Notes under the pieces: model-generated
Database searches by the model: none
Told to the model about the DNA's origin: nothing
What the model saw: only the letters and a program-made list of their open reading frames with translations
Shown here: positions 5,318 through 5,371 of the stretch, piece after piece
How positions within the stretch are numbered: position 1 is the stretch's first letter
Layout: every line of letters starts with the position of its first letter
From: Methanoregula sp.
GTDB taxonomy: Archaea; Halobacteriota; Methanomicrobia; Methanomicrobiales; Methanospirillaceae
DNA length: 5,371 bases
Reading direction: 5' to 3'
Assembly: GCA_028705545.1 (NCBI GenBank)
Contig: JAQWDG010000130.1
Coordinates: 1-5,371 of the forward strand
Program-made: the position numbers and the translations under genes

Positions 5318-5371
5318 TTAATCTCCCTTCCACCACTTCTGCGGGAATTTCTTTGCAATAATTGCGTCCCC
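5318..5371 (-). CDS. 3' end of an upstream gene, unidentified (17 codons visible)
   Basis: Reading inward from the right edge on the minus strand, one frame gives GDAIIAKKFPQKWWKGD followed by TAA at 5318-5320. The basic, Trp-containing tail looks like a genuine protein C-terminus, and its stop lies 23 bases before the preferred start of the next gene, which is the spacing expected inside an operon. Seventeen residues are too few to name a family. Given the neighbours it is probably another surface-polysaccharide gene, but that is inference from position only. The competing reading of these bases, as an N-terminal extension of the family 4 glycosyltransferase, is less likely. Confidence 0.55.
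   Translation of the reverse strand, partial: GDAIIAKKFPQKWWKGD

Noticed and set aside
1..5371. CRISPR array, tRNA or rRNA gene, insertion sequence or defence system
   Set aside because: No spaced direct repeats, cloverleaf-like segments, transposase motifs or terminal inverted repeats were seen; coding sequence of recognisable sugar-nucleotide and glycosyltransferase families fills about 95% of the window.

Overview
The window is one block of a cell-surface polysaccharide locus with every gene on the minus strand, so transcription runs from the right end (5371) to the left end (1). Archaeal-looking features suggest a methanogenic euryarchaeon, possibly of the Methanomicrobiales. These are a TATA/BRE-like element placed for a leaderless start at about 4141, a short glucose-1-phosphate thymidylyltransferase, a ~158-residue RmlC-like cupin of a kind I associate with archaea, and weak or absent Shine-Dalgarno sites on some genes beside clear ones on others. 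The taxon is an inference, because the window holds no rRNA or other marker gene.

In order of transcription it holds: the last 17 codons of an unidentified gene (5318-5371); a GT-B fold family 4 glycosyltransferase (4200-5294); a 59-base gap with a short palindrome and a TATA-like box; then rfbC-like (3664-4140), rfbB (2679-3641), rfbD (1888-2703), rfbA (1169-1891) and a GT-A fold family 2 glycosyltransferase resembling rhamnosyltransferases (203-1153). About 200 bases with no recognisable gene follow (1-202). From rfbC to the last transferase the genes are 22 or fewer bases apart or overlap (25 nt for rfbB/rfbD, 4 nt for rfbD/rfbA), as expected of one operon.

Together the four rfb (rml) genes give the complete route from glucose 1-phosphate to dTDP-L-rhamnose: RfbA makes dTDP-glucose, RfbB dehydrates it to the 4-keto-6-deoxy sugar, RfbC epimerises C3 and C5, and RfbD reduces the C4 ketone. 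The two transferases presumably build a glycan, and the family 2 enzyme directly after rfbA is the best candidate for consuming the dTDP-L-rhamnose. The target could be a lipid carrier, an S-layer or sheath glycan, or an exopolysaccharide; the sequence does not say which.

The system is a recognisable dTDP-rhamnose cassette rather than a new kind of system. The points worth a second look are the RmlC-like protein, which lacks the usual catalytic Lys and Tyr; the probable leaderless promoter in front of it; the T-rich junction with no ribosome binding site before the last transferase; and the drop in GC towards the right end of the window.
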